From Jaapia argillacea MUCL 33604 (Eukaryota; Basidiomycota; Agaricomycetes; Jaapiales; Jaapiaceae), in assembly GCA_000697665.1 (NCBI GenBank), contig KL197725.1:293567-357566 (forward strand): a DNA stretch of 64,000 nt, given 5' to 3'. Each line of letters starts with the position of its first letter. Position 1 is the stretch's first letter. This document shows, piece by piece, positions 48,518-58,386 of the stretch. The notes below the pieces were generated by a model. That model saw only the letters and a list, made by a program, of their open reading frames with translations, was not told the DNA's origin and ran no database searches. The position numbers and the translations under genes are program-made.

Positions 48518-50074
48518 ACTGGTCGCAGTGGGGAGATGACACAAATTGAAAACACCAGATAAGTTGGTCGCAGAGTTTTCCGGTCGAGAGGATTAAAGAT
48601 GGCTCCGGGGGGGGGGAGTGCTAGGGCGTGAAGGTAAGTTAAAAGCACGGAGATACACCGCCGCCGAAGGAATGATCGATTGGGCGCTTAGCCCTGCTAT
48701 GAATACCACGAGAGGCATGTGAGGCGCCGTTAATAGTACTCGATCAGTCCCTTCGAGGAGACTCCGACTCCAAACCAACCAAGTTTGATAGAAATAGCGG
48801 AGCTGAAGGGGATCTGACTTCAAGCCAGTGTTTCAATTCGAGGGAATACTCTGCGTGTTATGTCGCGGAGTTGGAGAAACAAGAGGCCGTGGACTAGAAT
48901 TGAACATTTTCTCCGTGGATTGCAAGGAACCGAAGCGGTTCTGGTCCGGTACGTGGTCACAAAGCATGTACTGATGCAGGAGAAGAGGAAGTGGTGTGGC
49001 TGAAGGAAGTGGCGCCAGGCTTTGGCCATCTTTAGCGTACTTACCAGTCACATGACTCGAACGCGTCGCCTGGTGGCTGCTGCGCACCACTTTGTTTTTT
49101 CATCTGGTATCATAAAGGCATAAGAACCCCAAATTTCAGCGTCAATCCAGTATCTTTCCTTGGTTCCACCCTCATCATAGAAAGAGACGGCTCTGGGTCC
49201 TCTTTAAACCCCTCACCATGGTCGCTACGGGCGTGCCAGCGCTCAGATCCAACCCAGGGCCCCTACTATCTTATCACCCCGGGACAGTTGGATACATCCC
49301 GTCGACATACATGAAGCCCCATACGTTCTGCGATAGAAGTAGCTCGCAATCCGTCTCCGGGTTTACTGCTGTCTCTGAGTCCTTTGAATGGGGCGTGATC
49401 GTCCTTCTGCTAGCAGGATACACCCATTGAGCTTTACTTCCAGGCGTTGTGAGGCCCATGGATGCATCTTTCGCGAGAGGATAGTAATTCCTCCTGGCTA
49501 TGCGCCGCTATTACCTCTCCATTGGTCGGTAACGTCCCTCAAAATTTCTCTTGGAATACTTCGACATCTCTAAGGTCTCACCCATCCTTGCGTCCTTCAG
49601 AAGCAATGCTATCCAGCAAGTATAGTGCGCCCACCCAACTGGGGTTTAACCTCTGGGCAGTGGGAAACATATGAGCCAAAGCATGGTATCGAACAACCAT
49701 GGTCCTCATCAGGTTTCCTGGGGCCTGTCCGAACCAAACCGATGGAGTATTTGGCGTCTCCGTGTTTGAATGGTGAGCAGATCCGTTCTCTGCGATGGAT
49801 TTCGTCTGACAACTTTTCTGTCGTCTCGTAAGGGTTGGGGGTATGATCGAGGAGGATCTACTCGAGGAAGTGCTTTGAGCGGACAATGGACTATGGCCAG
49901 ATACCATGTATGACCCCAAGATGTAGGGAGTGAACTGAAATGAGCGCAAGAGAATCGAAGATATAGACGTTTGGATATCTATCACACTCTTCTGCATACC
50001 ACCTCCGAACTCCTGCGATACCATATCGACTTTACTACGTCGCTCAACGAACAGACCTAACCCCACTCCACCCC
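48518..50074. other. Spacer with no supported gene
   Basis: No motif-bearing or spliceable frame seen on either strand. It holds the module B protease promoter at its left end and the 3' flank of the cupin gene at its right end. Confidence 0.35.
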
Positions 50075-50635
50075 TCAATCCTCCAAAACCGGTCCCACAT
50101 CCCCATAAACCGGATCCCTCTCAAACCATCCCAACCCCCCAATCCTCTCCCAAACACCCTCCTCCCCCTCTCTCCCATAAAACATATCCCACTGTTGCCC
50201 TCCAACAGGATAACACCCCAACATCTCAAACGTACCCCCCTCCCCTCTAAGATCCTCTAACAATCGATGCGAAACCCCAGCAGGATGTACTATAACATCA
50301 CCCTTCTTCACCACCGTTTCCACCTTCCCCGGATTATCTTCCCCGCCGAATAGGAGACGAGCGGAGCCGGAGAGTATGACGAGAACTTCGTGTGTGGTGG
50401 AATGGAAATGGGAAATGGAGTACATTGTATACGTCCATTGAGGTTCTATAACTCCTATTTTCTTGAGGTGAGCAGTAACGGTGGATTTGAATTGAGATTT
50501 GGATGTGGAAGGAGGTGGAGTGAAAGCGCCGTGGTAGATGTATAAGGGTTTGGAAGTAATGGATGAGTTGGGGATTAGGGCGTGACGAGGGATATGGTGT
50601 TTGGTTACTTTGAGAGATGAGAGAGGTGTTAGCAT
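50075..50635 (-). CDS. Single-domain cupin protein (YjlB-like)
   Basis: Intronless, 186 residues. Cupin motif 1 is HFHSTTHEVLVILSG with His76, His78 and Glu83 as metal ligands; motif 2 is GDVIVHPAGVSHRLL (about 112-126). GCYPVGGQQWDM follows the second motif, as in bacterial YjlB. Predicted small metal-binding beta-barrel; reaction unknown. The 119-bp gap upstream is filled with GATAA repeats. Confidence 0.88.
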   Translation of the reverse strand: MLTPLSSLKVTKHHIPRHALIPNSSITSKPLYIYHGAFTPPPSTSKSQFKSTVTAHLKKIGVIEPQWTYTMYSISHFHSTTHEVLVILSGSARLLFGGEDNPGKVETVVKKGDVIVHPAGVSHRLLEDLRGEGGTFEMLGCYPVGGQQWDMFYGREGEEGVWERIGGLGWFERDPVYGDVGPVLED

Positions 50636-50692
50636 GGTGGTGGGTTTGGTTTAAGGGGTTGTGGGTGCGCTGACGAAGGCCATGAATACTTG

Positions 50693-50723
50693 AGATAAGA
50701 TAAGACAAGATAAGATAAGATAA
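50693..50723. repeat. GATAA pentanucleotide array in the cupin promoter
   Basis: Six GATAA/GACAA units in a row within the 119-bp gap between the cupin start codon (50635) and the end of the MYND gene (50755). GATA zinc-finger factors bind HGATAR cores, so this may be both a microsatellite and a regulatory array. Function is inferred. Confidence 0.6.
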
Positions 50724-50754
50724 CCCAAATTTAACCTTTGTCCCTTGCACCCCC

Positions 50755-52945
50755 TCAAAACCGAGCAGGATCGCCAAGCCGGACCATCAACCGATTCAAA
50801 ACCTCCCTAGCTCCCCGAACCTCGCCCTCACTCAAATCCCTCCCATATTCCTCCTCTTCCTCGTCCCATTCTCCTCCACTCGGCACTCGCCCAAGAGGCC
50901 CAGACTTCCCAAGCACCAACACATTCCCACTCGTAACAGTCAACAACATAACCCTCCCCCTCCCCCCACACAACACACTCTCAACAAGCGTATGCTTCTC
51001 CCCATTCTCCCTCACCCTCTCTATCATCCTCGCATTCCTCTCCTCCATCGTCTCTGATCCCGTCGTTTCCCTCTCCTCGTTCTTTTCATTGTATGCTGAT
51101 AGGGCTTTGAGAGAGAACTTGGGCGGGAGGGAGGTGTAGTCTATGCAGATTGCTAAGGATGTGAGAGGGAGGGAGGCGAATTGGGTGGAGGCGAGGGAGA
51201 GAAGGTGTGCGAGGGAGTGTTGCGCGTGCGTTAGGGAGAGGTGGTGTAGGAATTTCTTGTCTGTTGATTCGATTTTCGTTAATTTGCCATCTGTTTAGGG
51301 GTGGGTCGAATCAGACGTAGGGTCGAAATGTCGAATTAAATTTCGTTCAAACACGATTAACAAAGGAGGGAAAACGTACCAGTTTGTTCTCGCTGCTTCA
51401 ACTTACAAACCGTCCTATGATCTCCTTCCTTCCAAGCAAGCACCTGACACTCTTCCGAACAATAAAGTGTAACTTGACATGCAGAGCATTTCCTAAAATT
51501 GTTCTTGACGTCTACTTTGTTGCACTACAAGGACCAAACAAGGGGTAAGTCGAGGCGATGCAGAGAGAGGAGAGGGGAGATGAACCTTGACGTTATCACA
51601 CGTCCTGCCCTTTTCCTTATTCCCATCCCACACCATCGCAATCGCAATCGTCTCTTTCGCCAATCCCAAAAACGTCTCCCAAACCCTCCCCTTCTCACCA
51701 CCCAAACCCTTCCCTCTCTCAAGCCCATCAACCTTACCCAACCCATTCTCGACAGCGCGTATAACAGAATAATAAACCAAATATCTCGAAAGCACATCTC
51801 CCAAAACCGAAAAGATCATCTCCCTATCCTCCTTTTCCAACATCTCGAGCGCCGACGAACTCACAGTCGCAAAGAAAGCTCGGAGTAAACCGGCGTTTAG
51901 AGATTGAGTTATCCACGTACATCCATCTCCCGATTCTAACGTATTCCTCAAGTAACCGAAAAGCGAGACCGTAGCGTCCAGTAACGTTCGATCATTCGGG
52001 TTGGAAATTATCGCGGAGGATACAGTGACGAGAGCTTTGGTTACGGTGGTTACGACTCCTGATGTGAGAAGGGCGTGCCGGAGGGGGTGATCTGCGTTAT
52101 AAGAGAATTCGTTCAACACATCTGCGAACATCGCTATACGAATTCCCTTCACGACACCCGCTTTAGCAGCGATTTGTAAACGAGTGATCGCGATTTTGGC
52201 TACTACGTTCGCCTTTCCTGCTCCTCCAGCTCGGATTATTGTGTCTAGGATCAGTGGTGGCGAGAGAGTTAACAATGCGTCTAGTAACGCAGATCCCAGT
52301 GGGACGATTTCGGAAGAGGGTGGTAAACCTTGTAGGTCCTCTAATATCCAGAGTTTCGTAGCCTGCTCGAGTAGACCCGGCGTACCCATCATTACCGGTC
52401 GGATACGAGGATGACGAGCGATAGCGCATAAAGCAGAGGTTACGACGTCTATCGAGTCTCGTTTCGCTTTATCATTCGGTATCGACTCTGGTAAGATCCA
52501 AAAGGAGAGAAAGTGGGTCGTCCATGCGAATATACCTGGCCACGCTTTTAAGAGGGGTGGGATGATGGAAGGGTGCGCCTGGGCGAGGTGGGCTGGGGTG
52601 ATGTGACTTAGACCTAGCAGGGAGTAGAATGCGAGTTGGACTGATTTGAATGTTGAGCTTGGGGCATGCGAGGAGGGAGGAGGCGGAGGGGGCACTTTTG
52701 AGGTGGCGAGATGGGTGGTGAAGACGGAGAGGATGGTTAGGGTTAAGGTGGGGGTGACTGGGAGATCTTGCCAGGATGAGGAGAGCGTGGTTAGGTCCGG
52801 GAGGGACCCTCGCTTGGCTGCTTCTATCGTCTGGAAGAAGGAGCAGATGATGAACGATGTGAGTGATGGGATTGAGAGGAAAATAAAGTACCCGGTTTGG
52901 ATTCTCGCGGAGGGCGCGGCTGAGGAGATCTGCAGATGCGCTCAT
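50755..52945 (-). CDS. MYND zinc-finger protein
   Basis: Start MSASADLLSRALRENPNR at 52945; intron 1 (GTACTTT...CCAG) joins TIEAAKRGSLPDLTTLSSSW. Then a poly-Pro patch and about 370 residues of helical, HEAT/ARM-like sequence (VVTSALCAIARHP, ALLDALLTLSPPLILDTIIR, ATVSLFGYLRNTLES). After an intron near 51525-51580 the MYND finger appears: TCDNVKCNK, RKCSACQVTLYCSEECQVLA, WKEGDHRTVC, giving all the paired Cys/His ligands. A further intron (about 51295-51380) precedes a conserved tail ending LVRLGDPARF, more exactly MVRLGDPARF, stop 50755. MYND fingers bind proline-rich peptides. Role otherwise unknown. Confidence 0.82.
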
Positions 52946-53667
52946 GGTGTTAAGGCAGGTTTTTGAAGGTGTCGTTGATAAGATAGGTGTCGCGTCGCAG
53001 GATTACTGCTGGAAGGCAGGTGAAGTGAAAGGCAGAGGATGGGGGACCCACAAAAGATAGGCTTTCGGGAGATTGCCGAAGTGAGATGCCGAGTTCGCCG
53101 AAGGCCTCCTCACTTCACCTGGTTCCACACCACGCCAAAACCCCCCCCCACGGCTCTAAGCTTCAGGGATAACCCCAACCCCAACACCACGGCACCTACG
53201 TCTAAAGTAGGGACGACGAACGCACCCTTCGAACTCGAAGGACCAGACTGTCTATCGACACTTTTGTGATCTCTCATACTTAGACAGGTTGGTACCTAGC
53301 CTGACTCGAACCCCGCATTGTTAAATCTGCTGCTGCTGCTGCTGCTCCTCTCCTCCAACATGGCCAGCCAACGTAATAATGCTCTCACTCAGGCCTCTCC
53401 GAATCTCTATTACACGGTTCCTCGCATTTGAAACTTCGACACGCCCTTTCGTTCCTAGTTGGCTTAGCAGGAGGTGAAGGTTACTGGAGGTTAGGAGACC
53501 GGAAGCAATTTCCGATTCCGAGTTCAAGATGGCAACATCAACCGTTGACTCTTAAAGAGTACACATTGCTTCGCGGTCCCGCTCGTTGCTCTCGGGTTCT
53601 GTCCGACCTGACAAGAATTAAGAATTGACGTAAGCTAGAAACAAACTACCGATGTCTTCGAACTGCT
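52946..53667. other. Spacer with a (CTG)6 microsatellite
   Basis: No gene supported. CTG is repeated six times at 53327-53344. The rest has frequent stops and no motifs. Confidence 0.4.
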
Positions 53668-53820
53668 GGAAAACAACCATCTCTGGATACGAACACCAGA
53701 TGAAGCCAACCCAACCCGAAACGACGATCTCATCGCAAAGTCTCCATACTCCCAACAGAGATTATATGTGCGCTTCTTCCAAAACCTGGTTCAGATTCAA
53801 CATCGAGAATCCGTCCACCA
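53668..53820 (-). pseudogene. Fragment of the 3' end of the 58.4-kb membrane-protein gene
   Basis: Aligns with 58321-58483, the last codons and 3' flank of the large membrane protein gene: ILDVES-PGFGR, then GSMETLR-stop is still recognisable. It ends abruptly at about 53821, where homology to module A begins. A relic joined to module C by rearrangement. Confidence 0.65.
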
Positions 53821-53822
53821 TC

Positions 53823-54180
53823 AGTGAGTCAAACACACCCTCATGGCCAGTCGAGCCCATTCTTCTTCTTGTCTTCCCCTCAAGTTCTCCGTGACTATCG
53901 CCGCTGGGCGGGAGCAATTCTCGAGGCGGCGTAGAGATTTGGAAGCCAACCCAGGAAAGAGTATATATTGATGATCATTTCCAATAGTTTGCTTCGACGA
54001 CAGTGGCTTCGGAAGGAGAGTTGGAGGTGAGGGCCGGGAGAGTGAGTGTTTGGGATTTTTAACAGATAGGGAAACCGAGTGGCAGGTGTCGTCTACTGGC
54101 TGGGCCGTGTCATGATGGTCCTGCTGCGGCGATCCACCCGTGGATGTCGAAAAGCTACCGGATCTATCTTGTCGTAGCAT
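53823..54180 (-). pseudogene. Module C: truncated four-helix membrane protein
   Basis: N-terminal half only of a close paralogue of 37980-38959: start MLRQDRSGSFSTSTGGSPQQ, PGLASKSLRRLENCS, then GRQEEEWARLAM up to the intron. The exon coding the SGIDQ segment and the last three helices is absent; instead the sequence runs into the unrelated fragment at 53668-53820. It probably gives no working protein. Confidence 0.75.
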
Positions 54181-55044
54181 ACAACACGGGGGCGGCGCTG
54201 CTTGTCACCGATACTGGTCAAATCCTCATCCCTATGTGTATGGTGAGGATCGGCACAAAGGACCGCCGTGGCCCTGCCTTAGATCTAACCCTGGCATGCA
54301 TGCGGAACAGCCAGTATTCCAGTGTGCCTTGAGGTGGTGTAGGTCGCCTGGAATTCGAAGTGATGCACGGGGGAGACACGTGTGATTATGAGTAGCGTGG
54401 TAGGTTTCGTCGTAGGCGCTGGCGATTAATCAAAACAGGGGATCGGAGAGGACCGAAGGCGAGGTAGATATGCCCTATAACCGTGTACGTGCCGCTCAGT
54501 CAGAAGGCATCTTAGCTCTGAAAAGGATGCTCACCTGCCCACAATGGCTGTTTGAACCGACCTAGCGCCGCGAAATCACTACCTTTTTTTAACTTTGGGG
54601 TCTGATTGGGTTTCTCGGAGTTTTGATTGATCGTCCTTCCGCCACCTGCTTGGCCTCAAGGCAGATTAACGGCTTCAAGGCGACGATGGAAGACTTTGGA
54701 AACGGTAAGGTTGCGGGATGATAATGAAGGCTCACAGCATTTCGGGATCATGCAAGCGATATATGGGATATCCAACCGTGGCCAAAGGGCAACGCTGCGT
54801 CAGAGATCGAAAGCGTCAAGATCACAATTCGTGATGTCTGATACTCGTGGTGAAGGCGTTGAGATCTTGAGAGAAGGGTGACCCTCTCCTTGGGATGCTG
54901 AACAAGCACATCGTGATTACCCAAAAGAACCTGGACAAAAGAAAAAGGGGATACAGAGGCAATAGGAAGGGCTCAATCCCAGAAAATGGGCATAGAGTCG
55001 CATGGCAGTATAATACATCACAAACTGAAACGCGCTTTCATATC
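54181..55044. other. Spacer of module C
   Basis: Non-coding, alignable with 38960-39963, with short deletions and many substitutions. Confidence 0.5.
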
Positions 55045-56783
55045 CTAGTGGTGGCTTGAGAGTGGGAACAGTGGATTTGAAAGGAGACCTACAAGTGAGT
55101 GGTGACCTCCCAACTTTCGGATCGGTGTTGAGTCAGTGGGATGGATGATAGCCGTGGGAAGACTGCTCACCGATGGCTCTAGTTCGTCGACTTTGATATC
55201 CGGTCTGTCTTTCACCATATTCTTTACCATAACACGGATGAGAGAGCTGCGCGAATCAAATGGTTTTAACGGAGAGTAGATCTTGAGAAAAATTCCTTGG
55301 TTACTCACTGTATGCGACTTAGAAGTTCGCCCAGAGTCGGGTGGGGATTCGCCTCGAGTGCCTGCAGTAAAGCCTGTTTCCGTGGACGAAACTTTGAGAA
55401 CAAGATGGGCACGGGGTAAAGGACATCAACGAACCCAGGTAAACAATCCCCCATCTTTGCTCTCCCAGGTAGACTGATCATCCTTGCAACCACCAAGTGA
55501 GAACTAAAACACGTCACTGTGCCGTCAATCAATACACAAACAAAGCACCAACCACGTCCGGAGCTTCGGGACTGGGCGGTCTTGGTTCCGGGGAGAGTGA
55601 TCTCGTAATGGACTCAGAGATCGATCCTGTAGCTTCAGGCGGAGGGCTCTCGTATTCGGAAAACGACCGTAACTTGGACTGAAAGAGTTTGACTTCCCAG
55701 TCATTCGTACGTGGGAGACCGGTGCTTCGTTAAGAGATAGCTTGTCTGATTGGACCATCTCACTGTTGATGCGCCGTTCATGGAATAGCCTAGCTTGAAA
55801 AGGTGGTCGAATGTTTCGACTGCGTTGTGCTATGATAGGGACGTGAGGATATAATATCATGCGGTGTTCACAAAACAAGGTTACCAGCTATTGGGACGGA
55901 GACTGTAATATGTTTGGCGCGCTGCTCCCACTCTTCAAGGGGATTGTGATAATGACCGAGATCTGCAAGATCGTTTAATAGAATATGAGAAATACGGTGT
56001 CCCCGCTCACCAAGCATTGTGCCCGAATGACAGCAGTCGAAGATGCCCTGGTGGAAATGAATAACCTGCTCAGTTAGGAATCTAGGCGCTCACCGTTAAG
56101 GTACAATGTGGAGGAAGCGGATCCACGAGCGTTTCTTTGAGAAACTGAAAAACTTGGCATTAGTATTGATGAAATGGTGGCAACTGTACAACAAACATTA
56201 TCAACAATGAAGCCGCCGTCAGAGCACACCAAGCCTAAGAACGACGCTCAGCGAATTTGTATCACCAGGGTAACCATAGCTCACACTCGTCCATTCCGTC
56301 TACCTCATTGACATCATCTGTGGCAACTTGCTGCGCTCCATGGCCGGCATCTATAGGGCTCTCTAGTCAACATCTTCGTGTTAGGATACCGACTTTCACT
56401 CACAGAAGAACAAAAAACGATCTCCGGGTTGCGCGTCCTTCACGAGATCCTTCAACTCTCGCGTCTGACGGTCACGAGGTCAGCAGGCGCTCCACGCGCT
56501 CGTTAAATTCTGTACTCACAACATTGACGGAGTTAGGTAGATATTTGGGGCCTTGGTTATCGAGCATGAGGGTAATGTTATCTTCAGAATATTCGTAGTG
56601 GTCTACAGAACAGACGGTTTAAGTCGTCGTTAAAAGGGAGGAAAATGACAATGTACCACGAAGGAACGCGTGTAGTCTCTCCACATCGTATTGGGGACCT
56701 GTGAGGGCATCCACTTGATAGCTGACGCCGATAAGTAGCGCCCGCTTGATGGGCGGTCGGCGGCTCTCTGTGTCTGCTACCAT
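55045..56783 (-). pseudogene. Module C: metacaspase-like protease, probably decayed copy of A
   Basis: Start MVADTESRRPPIKRALLIGV at 56783. It keeps YEYSEDNITLMLD, TRELKDLVKDAQPGDRF, FYAGHGAQQ (catalytic His), LGLVCSDGGFIVDN, FLKETLVDPLPPHCTLT, GIFDCCHSGTMLG (catalytic Cys), DLGHYHNPLEEWEQRAK, the p10-like GGCKDDQSTWESKDGG and LEANPHPTLGELLSRI, and a stop at 55045 equivalent to that of A. Within the Ser/Pro linker (about 55640-55670) one base is missing relative to A, which shifts the frame after MTGKSNSF. Unless splicing removes it, the downstream half cannot be read. An N-terminal fragment with both catalytic residues could still be made. Clearly a duplicate of module A rather than of B. 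Confidence 0.75.
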
Positions 56784-57186
56784 GGAGTCCTAGAATGGAA
56801 AGGAACGATAGGGTGTAGAGGCAACGATAAAAAGCGCCTTCAGCGGAATTTTACTGGGGACTTATAAGGGGGGGGGATAGTTTGCGCATGGGCGGAGAAC
56901 CCGGTGAAACTGGATCATTAGTCAACGAAGACCAAACAACATAAACTTAGAGGCTAAGGCGTACGGAAATCTACCATCCTGAGCTCCACGGGCGCTAACT
57001 TATGGCTTGAGCGGCGAGCCTGAGAACATGCGAGATGACTGAGACTTTGATTAGCAGACTGGTTGATTTCTGATTGGCTAACACTCGGTACCGTGTGGCA
57101 GCTCGAGCGTCAAAAGTTCGTCTACACAATCAACGACGACGTTCTGCCAGGCACCCATATCTGGAACTTCGTGGAAGTGACTCCTA
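56784..57186. other. Promoter region of module C protease
   Basis: Non-coding copy of 41729-42161, including the conserved block near 56945-57090. A run of G (GGGGGGG) lies near 56870. Confidence 0.45.
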
Positions 57187-57606
57187 TTAATAGGTCGACG
57201 GATTACATGAATAAGCCACTCTCGATGCGTACAAGATAAATTTCAAAGTAGGACCAACTTCTGATCGAGTCTCTGATACGCTCTCTGTGCCACGTCCACA
57301 TTTTGGTTGGTGGCCAGATATAGGCGTAGAATTGGGATGAAACCACTCACTCGTTATTCCCGAACACCGCTGAAGCAGTAAGTTCTTGAAAGCGAGAAGC
57401 TCATCCGGAGGGGTCTTCCAATCGTCCTGAAATGCGAAGGCGACGTGAAATTCGAAATGGGATAGTCTTATTGGAAGGAAGGGAGATTGTGGATTAACTT
57501 CTATAAAGGGATGTGTGATTGTCACTATGGGCGAACCTGAAATGCCAGTGTGGATAACAAACCTCTCGACAATAGATAGTCTGATCGACGTAAGGTTTGG
57601 GTACAT
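57187..57606 (-). pseudogene. Fragment of the F-box gene (last exon)
   Basis: Matches the 3' end of the F-box gene at 42162-43759: SIVERFVIHTGISGS, then SHFEFHVAFAFQDDWKTPPD and ELLAFKNLLLQRC. About 115 bases present in A (42540-42655) are missing at 57590, and homology ends near 57613. No F-box remains, so it is a relic carried with module C. Confidence 0.75.
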
Positions 57607-58386
57607 ATCTGCCAGATTAAGCTCTGCAGGGTGCGAGATACCGAGCCCTCACACCGCTTCCTGTAGACTAGTGGCGTTCAGAGTTTGATAAGTGCACGCT
57701 CAGGACAAGGGCCTCGATGGATGGGTGATGGAAAGTAATTGAAGAGAGGCTACGGGTTCAAGTTGGACTCGGCGTAAGAAAGTGAACCAAGTTGAACTCT
57801 GCGGGAGAGCAACGGACAAGTCCTTGAACCCCTTCCGGTAGACTTTGCGAGACTCTGCGGCGTTCAGCGTTCAACTGTCACTCGCTTGGAAGCTGAGGGC
57901 CTCTGAGCATGGGGTTGGGATTTCAGTGAGGGTGTTTATTGCCGTTGGACGAATCGACGAAACCTCAGCGCTTTGGCACTCGGTCGGAAATGGGCGGAAT
58001 CTGTGGTCGTCTGCCGTATGTGTCGTATGGGTGCTGGTAGCACCGCATAAATCAAGGTTGCGAAAAATAGCGTCCTTTTCCACCGATTCGTGCACGTGGA
58101 ATGCAGAGCTCTGTATCACGCCGAGGAGGTATAGTATATCCGAAAGGGGCCATAGCTCGACATGTGCATCTGTATTGGTGATGGAGGTCCAGGAGATACA
58201 TCCCCAGTTATTGACCACTACATCGGCTACAGACTGCTACGGGGGGTCTTTATTGTCGGTCAGAGCAATGCCCTATTAGACATCACATACTGCTATCCAT
58301 CAATGCAAAGGGTTCCTTTCGCTAGAAAACAACGATCTCTGAATACAAACAGCACAATGAAGCGACAACGACGCGAAACGATAATT
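57607..58386. other. Relic region between module C and the membrane-protein gene
   Basis: On the - strand, two related short segments (57650-57700 and 57795-57860, sharing GTTCAG, TAGACT and CGCTTCC/CCCTTCC) look like remnants of LRR-type coding repeats. A 116-codon frame at 57871-58218 (AHVELWPLSDILYLL) has no recognised family. No intact gene. Confidence 0.35.

Noticed and set aside
53327-53344. (CTG)6 as a polyglutamine-coding exon on the - strand
   Set aside because: The frame holding it is 68 codons with no conserved sequence and no flanking splice logic; a simple microsatellite is enough.
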